A stretch of DNA of 64,000 nt from JAFMPW01 sp041743085 (GCA_041743085.1 JBGTNL010000091.1:40078-104077), one strand, 5' to 3'; shown: positions 1 through 8,907, counted from the first letter of the stretch. Notes: generated by a model not told the origin, from the letters alone. Numbers and translations are program-made.

Positions 1-329
1 ATAAAAAAATCCTTATCAGACAGGATTTTGGATGTCACAGGCAGAAAGGCAAACAGAAATACAAAGCTTGAATAAATTCCTATTTGTTGAAGCATTAGCA
101 GTTTCTTCCTTGCTTTTGTAAACTCTGCTATTACGTCCTTGTAGGTCTTGTCTGAAATATTTAAACGCTTTATTTCACTAAGCGATCTGAGGACAAGCAC
201 TGGAAGGACCACTAAAAAAACAAGCGTTAAAATACCGCTCAAAACCAGGTACCAGGTATCCAGTTTTCCGAAGTTGATCAGGACAACAAGGGCGGCAACG
301 AAACAGATTACGGCCCCCCATACTTTCAT
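1..329 (-). CDS. Partial membrane protein, cut by the left edge
   Basis: Reading the minus strand from an ATG at 329 gives a frame that stays open to base 1, so only the first about 109 codons are in the window. Three hydrophobic stretches (about residues 3-20, 25-47 and 83-98) separated by a charged stretch rich in Lys and Arg indicate an integral membrane protein. The family is not recognised. The same frame is also open upstream to a TGA near 378, so translation could begin at a non-ATG codon or the 5' end could carry a small frameshift. It lies 83 bases downstream of the amidohydrolase gene on the same strand and may be co-transcribed with it. A competing 65-codon ORF in another frame has no protein-like features. 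Confidence 0.6.
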   Translation of the reverse strand, partial: MKVWGAVICFVAALVVLINFGKLDTWYLVLSGILTLVFLVVLPVLVLRSLSEIKRLNISDKTYKDVIAEFTKARKKLLMLQQIGIYSSFVFLFAFLPVTSKILSDKDFF

Positions 330-412
330 AAATTGTAATTTTCTGAAACCTATTTGTATATCTTTCCTGTGTCATTTTTAAAATATTGTAAAACTATTTG
401 GATATTGCGACA

Positions 413-1507
413 CTAATTTTTTTCGAACAAACTTTTATCCAGTCCCGGGAGAAGTTTCATTGCATTTTTGTAGTACACTTTTTTTAGCACCTCATCGGGG
501 AGGTCCAGGCCATACATGGCCCAAAAAGCATGGTATTTTTTATAGTAGGGAAAGTATTCATCATCGGTTTCCAAAACCCTGAAGTACGTTGGGAATTCCT
601 CAGGTTTCCAGCTGTCCTTTCCAAATAGTATCCGGTCCTGATATTTCTCAAAGAACTTGTTCGCATTTTTGGGCTGTCTTCCCAATTCGGCGATAACCGC
701 ACTTATACCCACGTACATGTTTGGCATTTCCTCCATCAACTCTCCCAATTTACCCAGATTATTGGCATACCAGCCCATATGGGCATTGATAAAATTGGTT
801 TTGGGATGTTTTTTGAACATCCGGTGTTGCTCGTCAATGATCTGTTGCCAGGGTGCAGGATCACTATCGGACCGTTTTCTTCTGGAATGGGTCTTTAGTT
901 CCAGCCAGCGTTCATTATCCTTGTCCATGGGATCCCAAAAGGATTTAGGATCCGCCGAATGGATTAATACAGGGATCCCTAATTCTCCGCATTTGGCCCA
1001 AATTGGATCTAATCGTTTATCGTCTATTGCCAAACGGTTTCCGTCAACTTCTTTATTTCTGAGTCCCAGGCTCTTGTAAATTTTCAAGCCTTTTGCCCCG
1101 TTTTTTACATCCTGTTCCAGTTGGCTGACCGCATTTTCAGACCATCCGGAATTTCCGACACCGTCAAAATCCACATTGGCAAATACCACAAAGCGATTGG
1201 GGTAATTTTTATTAACATTGGTAATTGCTTCTTTTAAACCCGCTCCGGACCCTCCGCTGAGATTAACCATAACCGCCATGTTGAGCTTATCCATGGCTGA
1301 AATAAGTTCAGACAAATCCTTCTCCCCCATCCCAAATTGATGACTGTGAATATCAACGAAGGGGTATTTGGCCTTTTCCACTTCGTGGGTTGGAACCACC
1401 AACGTAGAAGCGGGATTATATTCTTCAAACCCCATTTGCTGGGCAGAAACGCCAAACGTTTGAAGAACAAAAAGAAATACAAGCAGTACCGGATATCGTA
1501 TTTTCAT
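413..1507 (-). CDS. Secreted amidohydrolase (amidohydrolase_2 family)
   Basis: The 364-residue protein starts with a typical signal peptide (residues 1-22, hydrophobic core then V-S-A before Q-Q), so it is periplasmic or secreted. The mature part has the TIM-barrel metal-dependent hydrolase signatures: an H-S-H motif at residues 54-56, a later L-I-H-S-A-D segment, an I-N-A-H-M-G-W segment and an acidic residue in F-G-K-D-S-W near the C terminus, which together would bind the metal. Family members hydrolyse or decarboxylate small cyclic acids and lactones, but the substrate cannot be read from the sequence. It is the last complete gene on the minus strand after the molybdenum-cofactor genes, 153 bases beyond mocA, and may not belong functionally to them. 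Confidence 0.8.
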   Translation of the reverse strand: MKIRYPVLLVFLFVLQTFGVSAQQMGFEEYNPASTLVVPTHEVEKAKYPFVDIHSHQFGMGEKDLSELISAMDKLNMAVMVNLSGGSGAGLKEAITNVNKNYPNRFVVFANVDFDGVGNSGWSENAVSQLEQDVKNGAKGLKIYKSLGLRNKEVDGNRLAIDDKRLDPIWAKCGELGIPVLIHSADPKSFWDPMDKDNERWLELKTHSRRKRSDSDPAPWQQIIDEQHRMFKKHPKTNFINAHMGWYANNLGKLGELMEEMPNMYVGISAVIAELGRQPKNANKFFEKYQDRILFGKDSWKPEEFPTYFRVLETDDEYFPYYKKYHAFWAMYGLDLPDEVLKKVYYKNAMKLLPGLDKSLFEKN

Positions 1508-1660
1508 TATGTACGGGATTTAGAGGCATGAAAATACTATATTTTCTTTGATGATCTTCCCTAACCAATGTAAAAAAGTAAAAGGCCGGGTGGCAGGTAT
1601 TTTTTTTAAAAGACACCCGGCATATTCTCCTTCTCCAAATCCAAAAGTGCGGATTTCTTG

Positions 1661-2257
1661 TTACAATTTCTGAAGAAGGGAAGCATAGTCTTCTTCAGTA
1701 TCGATATCTTTTGTGATCTTCCCGGCATTCAACACGGCAATGTGTTGTTGGTTTTTGGACAAGATCCGTTGTGCCCCGTCATCGCCATGTAATTCACTGA
1801 GATCTGAAAAATAATGGCTTCCGAATAGTGCAGGAGCGCCAACCCTTTCGCCATATGCCGTGCCTATGATATTCTTTTCAGCAGCGCCAAAGGCATCGAT
1901 CATGCGGTTAAGATAAGAAGTGTTAATCAGGGGTTGATCGCTTAGCATTATAAGCACGCCTTTTAGAGCTGTAGTGTTGTTCAGATAGTATTTCACACCG
2001 CAGCTGATGGAAGTACCCATTCCTTTTGCCCAATCCTTGTTTTCAAGAAATACAGTTGCAGTATCGGCAAGGGTTTCCCTGATATGCGTGGCCTTAGCAC
2101 CCAATACGACGACAACTTCCGAAGCCTTTGACGCTTTAGCGGTTTTTATGGCATTTCCCAGCAGGCTTGTATTTTTCCAGGGTAGCAGCTGTTTGGTTTT
2201 ACCCATCCTGGAGGATGATCCGGCCGCTAGAATAAGGATGGCAATGTCATTTTTCAT
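1661..2257 (-). CDS. mocA: MobA-like nucleotidyltransferase, probable Moco cytidylyltransferase
   Basis: This 198-residue protein has the nucleotide-binding signature A-A-G-S-S-S-R-M-G-K-T-K-Q-L-L near its N terminus and an S-D-Q-P motif around residues 106-109, as in MocA/MobA-type NTP transferases. MocA attaches CMP to molybdopterin to form the MCD cofactor used by xanthine-dehydrogenase-family enzymes. That role fits the neighbourhood: the gene overlaps xdhC by four bases (ATGA-type coupling), and a xanthine-dehydrogenase-family oxidoreductase is encoded in the same cluster. A separate MobA gene is present at 6483-7088, so this one is better read as the cytidylyl enzyme. CTP rather than GTP specificity is inferred from context, not proven by residues. 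Confidence 0.82.
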   Translation of the reverse strand: MKNDIAILILAAGSSSRMGKTKQLLPWKNTSLLGNAIKTAKASKASEVVVVLGAKATHIRETLADTATVFLENKDWAKGMGTSISCGVKYYLNNTTALKGVLIMLSDQPLINTSYLNRMIDAFGAAEKNIIGTAYGERVGAPALFGSHYFSDLSELHGDDGAQRILSKNQQHIAVLNAGKITKDIDTEEDYASLLQKL

Positions 2258-3267
2258 CGGCTGTGTATAGTACCTTTTTTGTCCTTTAAGGGCATAGGTT
2301 CCTGTTTACGGACCACCGAAATAATTTCAGAGAGTATGGATATCGCAATTTCCTGTGGAGTTTCTGCTCCCAATGCCAGGCCGGCCGGTCCGTGAATATG
2401 GTCAAAAAAGGTATACGATACTTCCGGACATTGCTCCATGAATTCTGCCAACAATCTTTCCCGTCTGGTCGCCGGCCCCAGAAGTCCAAGATAAACAGGT
2501 GCTGTATCTTTCAATCTCAACAGGAATTTTAAATCTTTCACGTAGCTGTGCGTCATTACTACAATAGCGGTCTGTTGGTCAATGGTGCCCAGAGGCAGTT
2601 CTTCGGGAGCAACCGGTAAAAATTCCTGTGCTCCTGGAAAATCGTCGATACTTTTTTCTTCATCCGGCGGTACTACCATATGTACCTCCCATCCGGTTAA
2701 AGCGGCGTATGAACACAATTGCACGGCGTCGTGTTCGGCTCCAATGATCAGGAGCCTGAAACAGGGCATCATTTCCTGATAGAATACTTTGGTACCTGTA
2801 CTGGCTTTGAAGCCCGGTCTTAGCGGCATCTTTTCTTTGCCTAATTTAACAAGGGACCCGTAATTTTCAGATATTCCGTCTTCCTGTGAAAAGTGGGATG
2901 TTATATCAAAACTTTGCCGCGCTTTTATGATCCTCCAAAACATTTCGAGGAATACCTCATCGGGCTGAAAAGGTTCTATTAAAATGAACAACATTCCTTC
3001 ACAACCTAACCTGTACCGGCCATCATAGGTCATTACTTTGGGAATATTTGTTTTAAATACGTTTGCCGCCTGCCTGATGATTTCCTTTTCAACACACCCA
3101 CCGCTAACTGCCCCAACTATATTGCCACCCTCCATGATCAGCATTCTCACACCGGGCCTGCGATATGAAGAGCCGTTAAGCGCCACTACCGTAGCTAAAA
3201 CAGCTTTGCGGCCCTTCACTGGAGCAGATTGATAGGCAAGTATTATTTTCTTTATTTCATGAGTCAT
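2254..3267 (-). CDS. xdhC: XdhC/CoxI family Moco sulfuration and insertion chaperone
   Basis: The 337-residue protein has the two-domain XdhC layout. The N-terminal XdhC/CoxI part contains G-S-S-Y-R-R-P-G and the diagnostic G-A-V-S-G-G-C-V-E motif. The C-terminal Rossmann-like part contains L-I-I-G-A-E-H-D, then V-V-M-T-H-S, Y-L-G-L-L-G-P and H-G-P-A-G-L-A-L-G. XdhC proteins bind sulfurated Moco and deliver it to xanthine-dehydrogenase-family apoenzymes, acting in the cytoplasm before Tat export. Its ATG directly abuts the moeA stop codon, and its end overlaps mocA by four bases, so moeA-xdhC-mocA form one translationally coupled unit. The likely client is the Mo subunit at 9250-11481. Confidence 0.9.
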   Translation of the reverse strand: MTHEIKKIILAYQSAPVKGRKAVLATVVALNGSSYRRPGVRMLIMEGGNIVGAVSGGCVEKEIIRQAANVFKTNIPKVMTYDGRYRLGCEGMLFILIEPFQPDEVFLEMFWRIIKARQSFDITSHFSQEDGISENYGSLVKLGKEKMPLRPGFKASTGTKVFYQEMMPCFRLLIIGAEHDAVQLCSYAALTGWEVHMVVPPDEEKSIDDFPGAQEFLPVAPEELPLGTIDQQTAIVVMTHSYVKDLKFLLRLKDTAPVYLGLLGPATRRERLLAEFMEQCPEVSYTFFDHIHGPAGLALGAETPQEIAISILSEIISVVRKQEPMPLKDKKGTIHSR

Positions 3268-4467
3268 TCATAAAATGCTTGTCGTTGCTGTAAACGGGAC
3301 TATCGTCCCTTTTTTGTAAGGTTGTTTTTTTGGATCCAGTCGAATGAAACCATCCGAGTTTGCCAGGCTTATTAAATCTCCCGAACCATTGCCATGCACA
3401 ATATTAGCTGTTAATTTTCCTGAATCGCTGCTTATTTTCGTTCTTAAAAATCGTGTCAATTCTCCATCCGGAGCAATATCTTCCCCTAAGATCACCTCAT
3501 TTTCAGAAATAGTCCCGCCCAATGATTTTATCAGCCAGGGCTTAAAATACAAGTGAAAGTTGGCGAAGGTGGACACAGGATTTCCGGGGAACGAAAAAAT
3601 TACAGTTCTGGCGGCTTTATGTATTCCAAACCAAAACGGTTTACCCGGGGTTTGTTTCACTTTGTGAAAGATCATTTTAGCTCCCAGCTCGTCCAGAACC
3701 TCAGGTATAAAATCGAACTTGCCCTTAGATACGCCCCCACTGAGAAGCAAGACATCCATCTCCTGGATGGCGTAATACAGCTTCTGGCGAATGATGTCCT
3801 TATCGTCGTCCAAATGAAGTAATAAAGGAAGAATCCGCTCTTTCGAAAGCGCAGCGTAAAGAGAATATGAATTGGATTTCCTTACCTGGAACTGCAAAGG
3901 CTTTTTATCGATTTCTACCAATTCCTTACCAGTGGAAATAACGGAAATTCTGGGAAGTTTCTTTACATTGACCTTTACTTTGCCCACAGATGCCATAACC
4001 CCAATTGCCGCTGCAGTTATTTTCAGATTCTTTTTCAGCAACGGAGCTCCTTCTTTCTCATCACTTCCTTTAACATGGATATTAGCTCCTTTTTCAGGGG
4101 CCTTCTGAATTGAGGCAACGCTATTTTTGATGACGAGATCCTCATACATTACCACTGTGTCAGCATCTTCCGGTACTACGCCACCGGTCATGATCTCAAT
4201 ACAGTCTGTTTTAGAACCCAACGGAATACCCGGCATCCCCGCAGCGAGGACCCCCACAATTTTAAAATCGGTTTGGCCTTTTTCAAATGCCGAATAGTTT
4301 ATGGCGATGCCGTCTTTCGTAGACCGGTTGAAGGGGGGGAAATCACGATCCGCGAAAACGTCCTCTCCAAGGATCCGGCCAAGGGCAAATTTTATGCCCA
4401 CGGTCTCCATACCATAATCCTGACAACTGCCAAGTACCAGTTTATATGCTTCATTAAATGTTATCAT
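3268..4467 (-). CDS. moeA: Molybdopterin molybdotransferase
   Basis: MoeA inserts molybdate into adenylated molybdopterin to give active Moco. I chose the ATG at 4467 (399 residues) rather than 4593, because MoeA proteins begin with a segment like I-T-F-N-E-A-Y-K-L and the extra 42 upstream codons look non-coding. Visible MoeA signatures are D-F-P-P-F-N-R-S-T-K-D-G near residue 40, the MoCF-domain motifs I-S-T-G-K-E-L and L-L-S-G-G-V-S-K-G, the K-Q-T-P-G-K-P-F-W segment and S-F-P-G-N-P-V-S. A C-terminal MoeA beta-barrel domain follows. The length is typical for the family. It heads the moeA-xdhC-mocA unit. Confidence 0.93.
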   Translation of the reverse strand: MITFNEAYKLVLGSCQDYGMETVGIKFALGRILGEDVFADRDFPPFNRSTKDGIAINYSAFEKGQTDFKIVGVLAAGMPGIPLGSKTDCIEIMTGGVVPEDADTVVMYEDLVIKNSVASIQKAPEKGANIHVKGSDEKEGAPLLKKNLKITAAAIGVMASVGKVKVNVKKLPRISVISTGKELVEIDKKPLQFQVRKSNSYSLYAALSKERILPLLLHLDDDKDIIRQKLYYAIQEMDVLLLSGGVSKGKFDFIPEVLDELGAKMIFHKVKQTPGKPFWFGIHKAARTVIFSFPGNPVSTFANFHLYFKPWLIKSLGGTISENEVILGEDIAPDGELTRFLRTKISSDSGKLTANIVHGNGSGDLISLANSDGFIRLDPKKQPYKKGTIVPFTATTSIL

Positions 4468-4739
4468 CAAAAAGGTATCGGTTTCTAATCCATTAATTAC
4501 CAAGGATCCAGCTTCCACAATCAGAGCCAACAGTGAGTTAAACAGCTTTGTGCCTTTGCCCGTTAATTTACTTAAACTTAATCGTATTCCCAATTGTCGT
4601 TCTAAAAAATAATTCCAATATTTATCGCATAACTTCCGGCTTTGATGCCTGAAAAGTCTGCCGGCCGATTCACCCTCCCGTTCCTGAAAGCGGATTCTCC
4701 GGAATAAAATACAAGCAAAATCACACTTTTTATTAGTGA

Positions 4740-5345
4740 AACCCCATTTTAATAATCTCGCTTTTTAGCGGGAACGGTTAAAATGGATGGTTGAACTAAC
4801 CCCGCTTTTTCAGCGGGGTCTAGGTTTAATACCTCGACCCTTGGGTCGATTCCTTCTATTGGGTCCAGGGCTTGCCCTGGGGTTTAATCTAAGTAATTCC
4901 CCTATGGCTCTGCCTAGGGGTTTCCGATTTACCTCTCCTCTTGCATCCGACGAACGAAGAGAGAGGAATGCACAGGGTCGGAACTGCCTTTTAAGCAGTT
5001 CCGGGCGGGGCAAAATACAAAATTTCGGTTTTTGGTCCCAAGGCCAAAATGAAACCGGCGAAACCTGTGCCGAGCCTGTCGAGGTATACCTCTATGGCTT
5101 GCCTCGGGCCTGCCTGCCGCAGGCAGGGATAGTCGCCCGCCAGAGGCGGGTAAACTTTCAAGAAATTTTTTATTGCCGTTTATTGAATTATCCCATCTCA
5201 TGGGCTGTAGGGCCGGAGCGAGAAACCCTATCCTTTCTTTCCGACGGATCTATCAATGGGGCATGCTGCGCATTACCATAAGGGCATCTCTAAAAACCCT
5301 ACTTTGGTTGCTAACAGAGTTATTAGGGGTGCCCATAAAACTTTA
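4740..5345. repeat. Mosaic of short hairpin repeats between moeA and moeB
   Basis: There is no credible gene in this stretch of about 950 bases between moeB and moeA. It is packed with separate small inverted repeats, for example CCCCGC/GCGGGG near 4801-4820, TCGACCC/GGGTCGA near 4836-4852, CCAGGGC/GCCCTGG near 4866-4881, CCCCTA/TAGGGG near 4900-4921, GGAACTGC/GCAGTTCC near 4980-5002, CCTGCCT/AGGCAGG near 5109-5127 and CCCGCC/GGCGGG near 5136-5150. About 58 bases (roughly 4831-4889) recur inverted at 63801-63860, and about 33 bases near 5280-5315 recur inverted at 49633-49667. A 164-codon plus-strand ORF here is an artefact of the repeats. This looks like an interspersed palindromic repeat family. 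Confidence 0.75.
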
Positions 5346-5415
5346 GCAATATTACCACGGTAACCAAACAGCCAAACCCGCCCCAAATACCATGGGTAAA
5401 TAAATTTGGGATAAT

Positions 5416-6486
5416 TTAAGGGCATGTCAAAGTGTAATTATCCATGCCACCGGTAACGCTATATACGGTGGATCGGGGAAGTGATTTTAGCAACATTTGC
5501 TGCGCAAGTTCGCTTCTTTTTCCCGACTGACATAAAAGATAAACGGGTTCCTCAATGTCAATCTCCGCGATCCGTTCTTCAATTTCATTCAGCGGAATGT
5601 TCCTGGCATTTTGTAGATGGTATGAGTTATATTCTTCCCTTGTCCTTACGTCAATAATTTGCGGTCTTTTTTTTGCTTCCATCAATTTTCGAAAGTTCCG
5701 TGCGCTTATTTCGATGCTTGTTGAACAAAAAGGCTCCCCATAGCTTTCCTGCAACCTGGTTATCCGCAAATTCGCGGGAATCGGCTCAAAGTTAATTTTG
5801 AGAGTGGATTGATTCAGTCCATTATACAACAATAATTTACCGCAAAGCACCTCCCCGGTCTCCGTAACAAGTTTTACAACCTCCAGAGCCTGCAGCGTTC
5901 CGATAATTCCCGGGATCACCCCCAATACACCATTCTCGTTACAATCGGGGATCTCCGTCTCCTTCGGCATTACGGGAAATAAACACCTGTAGGTAGGGCC
6001 GCCCCTATAATTGAACACACTCACATGACCTTCAAATCCGTGTAAAGCCCCGTAAACAAATGGTTTTTTAAGTATTACGCAGGCATCATTCAGCAGGTAG
6101 CGCGTAGGGAAATTATCGGAAGCATCTACGACCACATCATAGCCCCTGATGATTTCCAGGGCGTTATCGCTTCCCAAAAAAGAATCATAACCAATAAGGT
6201 TGGTATCCGAATTCTGTGCCTTTAGTTTTTCAAGCGCTACCGTTAATTTGGGTCTGCCAACATCTTTTTCATCATATAGGGTTTGCCTTTGCAAATTAGA
6301 AATATTCACCGTGTCCTGGTCCACAAGGCCAAGGGTACCAATACCCATGGCATTTAAATACTGTGAAACCGGAATTCCCAGACCGCCAACTCCGACTACC
6401 AAAACCTTTGCTTCAGCGAGCTTTTTCTGGGAAGCAGCACCAAACTCCTTTAAGGAAGTCTGCCTTGTGTAGCGTGCGCTTTTCAA
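5416..6486 (-). CDS. moeB: Molybdopterin-synthase adenylyltransferase with C-terminal rhodanese domain (MoeB-RHD)
   Basis: The protein adenylates the MoaD C-terminal Gly-Gly so that sulfur can be loaded. The E1-like domain (about residues 1-240) shows the ATP-binding G-V-G-G-L-G, then R-Q-T-L-Y, the D-A-S-D-N-F segment and the C-N-E-N-G-V-L-G motif carrying the conserved Cys. A rhodanese domain (about 260-356) has an active-site loop C-Q-S-G-K-R, which would carry the persulfide. The CxxC pairs that bind structural zinc in E. coli MoeB are not intact here (P-T-Y-R-C instead of P-C-Y-R-C). It overlaps mobA by four bases. A ThiF role in thiamin synthesis is the alternative, but the context favours Moco. 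Confidence 0.88.
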   Translation of the reverse strand: MKSARYTRQTSLKEFGAASQKKLAEAKVLVVGVGGLGIPVSQYLNAMGIGTLGLVDQDTVNISNLQRQTLYDEKDVGRPKLTVALEKLKAQNSDTNLIGYDSFLGSDNALEIIRGYDVVVDASDNFPTRYLLNDACVILKKPFVYGALHGFEGHVSVFNYRGGPTYRCLFPVMPKETEIPDCNENGVLGVIPGIIGTLQALEVVKLVTETGEVLCGKLLLYNGLNQSTLKINFEPIPANLRITRLQESYGEPFCSTSIEISARNFRKLMEAKKRPQIIDVRTREEYNSYHLQNARNIPLNEIEERIAEIDIEEPVYLLCQSGKRSELAQQMLLKSLPRSTVYSVTGGMDNYTLTCP

Positions 6487-7088
6487 TTGGAGATTAATTT
6501 GGAAATTGCTGTTTTATAATCTTCCCGGGAGTTGGCATTCAGCAATACCTCATCCCGTTCCGGAACCACCAGTTTTGTATTTGAATTAATCAGGAATTTC
6601 CTGGGGCATGTACTGACCCCATTCTCCAGGTATTCTATTGATCTTTTGAGCCCTGAAGGTTCCCAAATCCCGGCAAGTGGCTCAGGAAGGCCGCCTTTCT
6701 CCGTAGCGAAGGCTGTGGCAACCGACCCGGGGTCCCGGGCATCCAAAAGTTCCCTAAGTGATCCTTCATTCATAAATGGAAGATCGCAGGCCATTATCAT
6801 CCAAGCCACCTTCGGAAATTTTTTGTGGGCACTCAGAATGCCATTATAGGGGCCTTTATATTCGTTATCATCAAAAATGATGGCAGAATCGTTGGGCAAT
6901 TCGCCAACCTGGTCTTTCCGAATGCTATAGAATGTGCTATCACATACCTTCTCCATCAATTCATACAGGTGTTCTCTTTGGGGTAGCCTATGATATTTGA
7001 TACTTCCCTTGTCCTTCCCCATTCTGGTGCTTTTCCCTCCGCAAAGGACCAGCCCGTAAACCTCTGACCTCGAATGTAAACTCCCCAT
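6483..7088 (-). CDS. mobA: Molybdenum cofactor guanylyltransferase
   Basis: This is a 201-residue MobA-type nucleotidyltransferase. Close to the start is V-L-C-G-G-K-S-T-R-M-G-K-D-K-G, the GTP-binding loop of MobA, and M-A-C-D-L-P-F follows at the usual place. The C-terminal part contains a V-S-T-C-P-R-K-F segment. MobA converts Mo-molybdopterin to the MGD form used by DMSO-reductase-family enzymes. None of those enzymes is encoded in this window, so its clients lie elsewhere. It is separated from the upstream dioxygenase-like lipoprotein by 16 bases and overlaps moeB by 4, indicating one transcript. Confidence 0.87.
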   Translation of the reverse strand: MGSLHSRSEVYGLVLCGGKSTRMGKDKGSIKYHRLPQREHLYELMEKVCDSTFYSIRKDQVGELPNDSAIIFDDNEYKGPYNGILSAHKKFPKVAWMIMACDLPFMNEGSLRELLDARDPGSVATAFATEKGGLPEPLAGIWEPSGLKRSIEYLENGVSTCPRKFLINSNTKLVVPERDEVLLNANSREDYKTAISKLISN

Positions 7089-7104
7089 TTAAAAAACTTT
7101 TTGC

Positions 7105-7758
7105 CTATTCGTAGTTCGGAATGTTCAAACCTAAAACAATGTCCCTTTTTACCAAGTACACCTTTCCGCTATTTTCTAATTTCACAATACCGGAACCGCC
7201 CCTGTTTCTTAAATTACCTCTGGCTGCTTTTGTCAGCAACAGGTCATCGTCAAAGAGATAATCATCAATGTAATATTCATTCTTATCGGATTCCTTGACC
7301 GTCACATGAATGTGTTCGGGTGCTCTTCCGTTAGGATATGCTCCGGGCCTAAAGGTATAAAAAGTATATGATCCATCTTTTTTTGTCTTTACCCAACCCC
7401 TGATATATCCGTGTCTTTTTGCCCAGCCTTTTTCATCACCCCTGGTTTCATAAATACCTTCCCCATTCGTATGGTATATATACAGCAGGACATTCCCGGC
7501 CGGTGTTTTACCATCTTTTTTATAAACGGTTCCCGTAATTTTGAGTTTAGGTTCGTTAGCTTCAAATCCCGGTAAGGTATCCACCGCCGTAAGCATTTTG
7601 CCGCCATATTCATAAATGGCCTCGCAGCCCTCGCAGGGTCCGCCTACTCTTTCGTGATTTTCGCTTCTTTTGGTTTGAGACTGACAAGAAGCCAATACGA
7701 ACAAAAACAATAGTATTGGCAGACAAATGATCGTTTTGTTGTTGGTCTCTTTTAGCAT
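7105..7758 (-). CDS. Intradiol ring-cleavage dioxygenase-like lipoprotein
   Basis: The preferred start is the ATG at 7758; an ATG five codons upstream (7773) is also possible. The signal sequence ends in L-A-S-C, a lipoprotein box, so the protein is probably anchored in the envelope. The mature domain has the catechol/protocatechuate-dioxygenase-like beta-sandwich pattern: I-T-G-T-V-Y...T-P-A-G-N-V-L, then Y-I-R-G-W-V, Y-T-F-Y-T-F-R-P-G-A-Y and E-H-I-H-V. The Tyr/Tyr/His/His set in those motifs matches the iron ligands of the family. Exported dioxygenase-like lipoproteins of this kind are frequent in Bacteroidota but mostly of unknown substrate. It is embedded between moaA and mobA, which is unexplained. 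Confidence 0.8.
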   Translation of the reverse strand: MLKETNNKTIICLPILLFLFVLASCQSQTKRSENHERVGGPCEGCEAIYEYGGKMLTAVDTLPGFEANEPKLKITGTVYKKDGKTPAGNVLLYIYHTNGEGIYETRGDEKGWAKRHGYIRGWVKTKKDGSYTFYTFRPGAYPNGRAPEHIHVTVKESDKNEYYIDDYLFDDDLLLTKAARGNLRNRGGSGIVKLENSGKVYLVKRDIVLGLNIPNYE

Positions 7759-7923
7759 TCTTACATGTGCCAATTCCAGTTTGATAATTTACCAATTAGG
7801 TAATTTGAAAATGCAGAAATATCACAAAGAACTATAAGCCGGATTGTCAATTTTCCGAGTTGTTTCACTGTGTTTAACCGCTTACCATTTAAGGATCCTG
7901 ACAGCTATTGGGAAGGGACGGTT

Positions 7924-8907
7924 TTACCCCCCGATAGACGTCATAGAACTCTTGAACACAGCACGATGCCCATGCTGGGCTTCAAAACCGTTTTTCGCTC
8001 TTTTACCTATCGCTTTCAAAATGGCCGTCTTAATATTATCCCCAGCGTTCGAACCCCGCATAACGTCTCTCAGGTTCGTTGTCGGTTTGCCGTAGAGACA
8101 GGTGATTACATCCCCGGTTGCTGTAATCCGGAGTCGGTTGCAACTGCCGCAAAAAGTTCGGCTAAATGAAGGAATAAGCCCAAAAGTACCTTTGTGCCCG
8201 TCAATTTTATAATTAATTGAAGTAGAAGTATCGGGCGAAACCAGTTTTTCACAATCCGGATATTTCTCTTTGATATGATTCAATATCCTTTTATAGTCCC
8301 ATCTTATGGTATTGAATTCCTTTGTTCCCCCGTTAAAGGGCATTTCCTCCAAAAATCGTATTGAAACGTCATAGTGTTTTTGCAGCTCGAGAACGGGATA
8401 AATTTCCTCAATGTTCTGATCCTGTAAAACGATAAAGTTCACGCGTACGTTAAACCCTTCGGTAATGAGTCGGATGAGGTTGTTGTATACCACCGCATGT
8501 TGTTTTCTTCTGGTAATTTTTTCAAATGTCTCCTGATTGATAGCATCCAGACTTACATTGATGTTTTTTATACCCAGTTCTTTTAACTCGTCAATGTAGG
8601 GCCCTATCAGGGTTGCGTTAGTCGTGATGGAGATGTCCCGTAGTCCGTCTAATGCACTTAGATTTCTAAGCAAGACCATCAGATCCTTACGAACAAAGGG
8701 TTCCCCGCCCGTTATGCGAATTTTATCTATTCCCTGATCTACAAGTATCTCACTCAAGGTGCTAAGTTCTTCAATGGTAAACAACTTATCCTTTTTAGCA
8801 AAGTCGATTCCCTCGGCAGGCATACAATAATTACACCTCAGGTTGCAGCGATCAGTAATCGCCAGTCGCAGGTAATTAATCTTTCTGTTATGGTTGTCTA
8901 TTAACAT
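7924..8907 (-). CDS. moaA: GTP 3',8-cyclase, first step of Moco synthesis
   Basis: MoaA is a radical-SAM enzyme that converts GTP to 3',8-cyclo-GTP, which MoaC then makes into cPMP. The radical-SAM cluster motif C-x3-C-x2-C is at residues 21-28 (D-R-C-N-L-R-C-N-Y-C), followed by I-T-G-G-E-P-F. The second, substrate-binding [4Fe-4S] site is shown by F-C-G-S-C-N-R-L-R and a third Cys in T-C-L-Y-G. Length 327 is normal. A GG-type C terminus (S-I-G-G) is present, as expected for MoaA. It lies 93 bases after moaD and 150 bases before the dioxygenase-like lipoprotein. moaC is not in this window. Confidence 0.95.
   Translation of the reverse strand: MLIDNHNRKINYLRLAITDRCNLRCNYCMPAEGIDFAKKDKLFTIEELSTLSEILVDQGIDKIRITGGEPFVRKDLMVLLRNLSALDGLRDISITTNATLIGPYIDELKELGIKNINVSLDAINQETFEKITRRKQHAVVYNNLIRLITEGFNVRVNFIVLQDQNIEEIYPVLELQKHYDVSIRFLEEMPFNGGTKEFNTIRWDYKRILNHIKEKYPDCEKLVSPDTSTSINYKIDGHKGTFGLIPSFSRTFCGSCNRLRITATGDVITCLYGKPTTNLRDVMRGSNAGDNIKTAILKAIGKRAKNGFEAQHGHRAVFKSSMTSIGG

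Noticed and set aside
178..375. 65-codon minus-strand ORF at the left edge
   Set aside because: It overlaps a better frame that encodes hydrophobic helices and runs off the window.
4787..5281. 164-codon plus-strand ORF in the hairpin mosaic
   Set aside because: It reads through many inverted repeats, shows no domain pattern, and its segments recur in another intergenic region; it is a repeat artefact.
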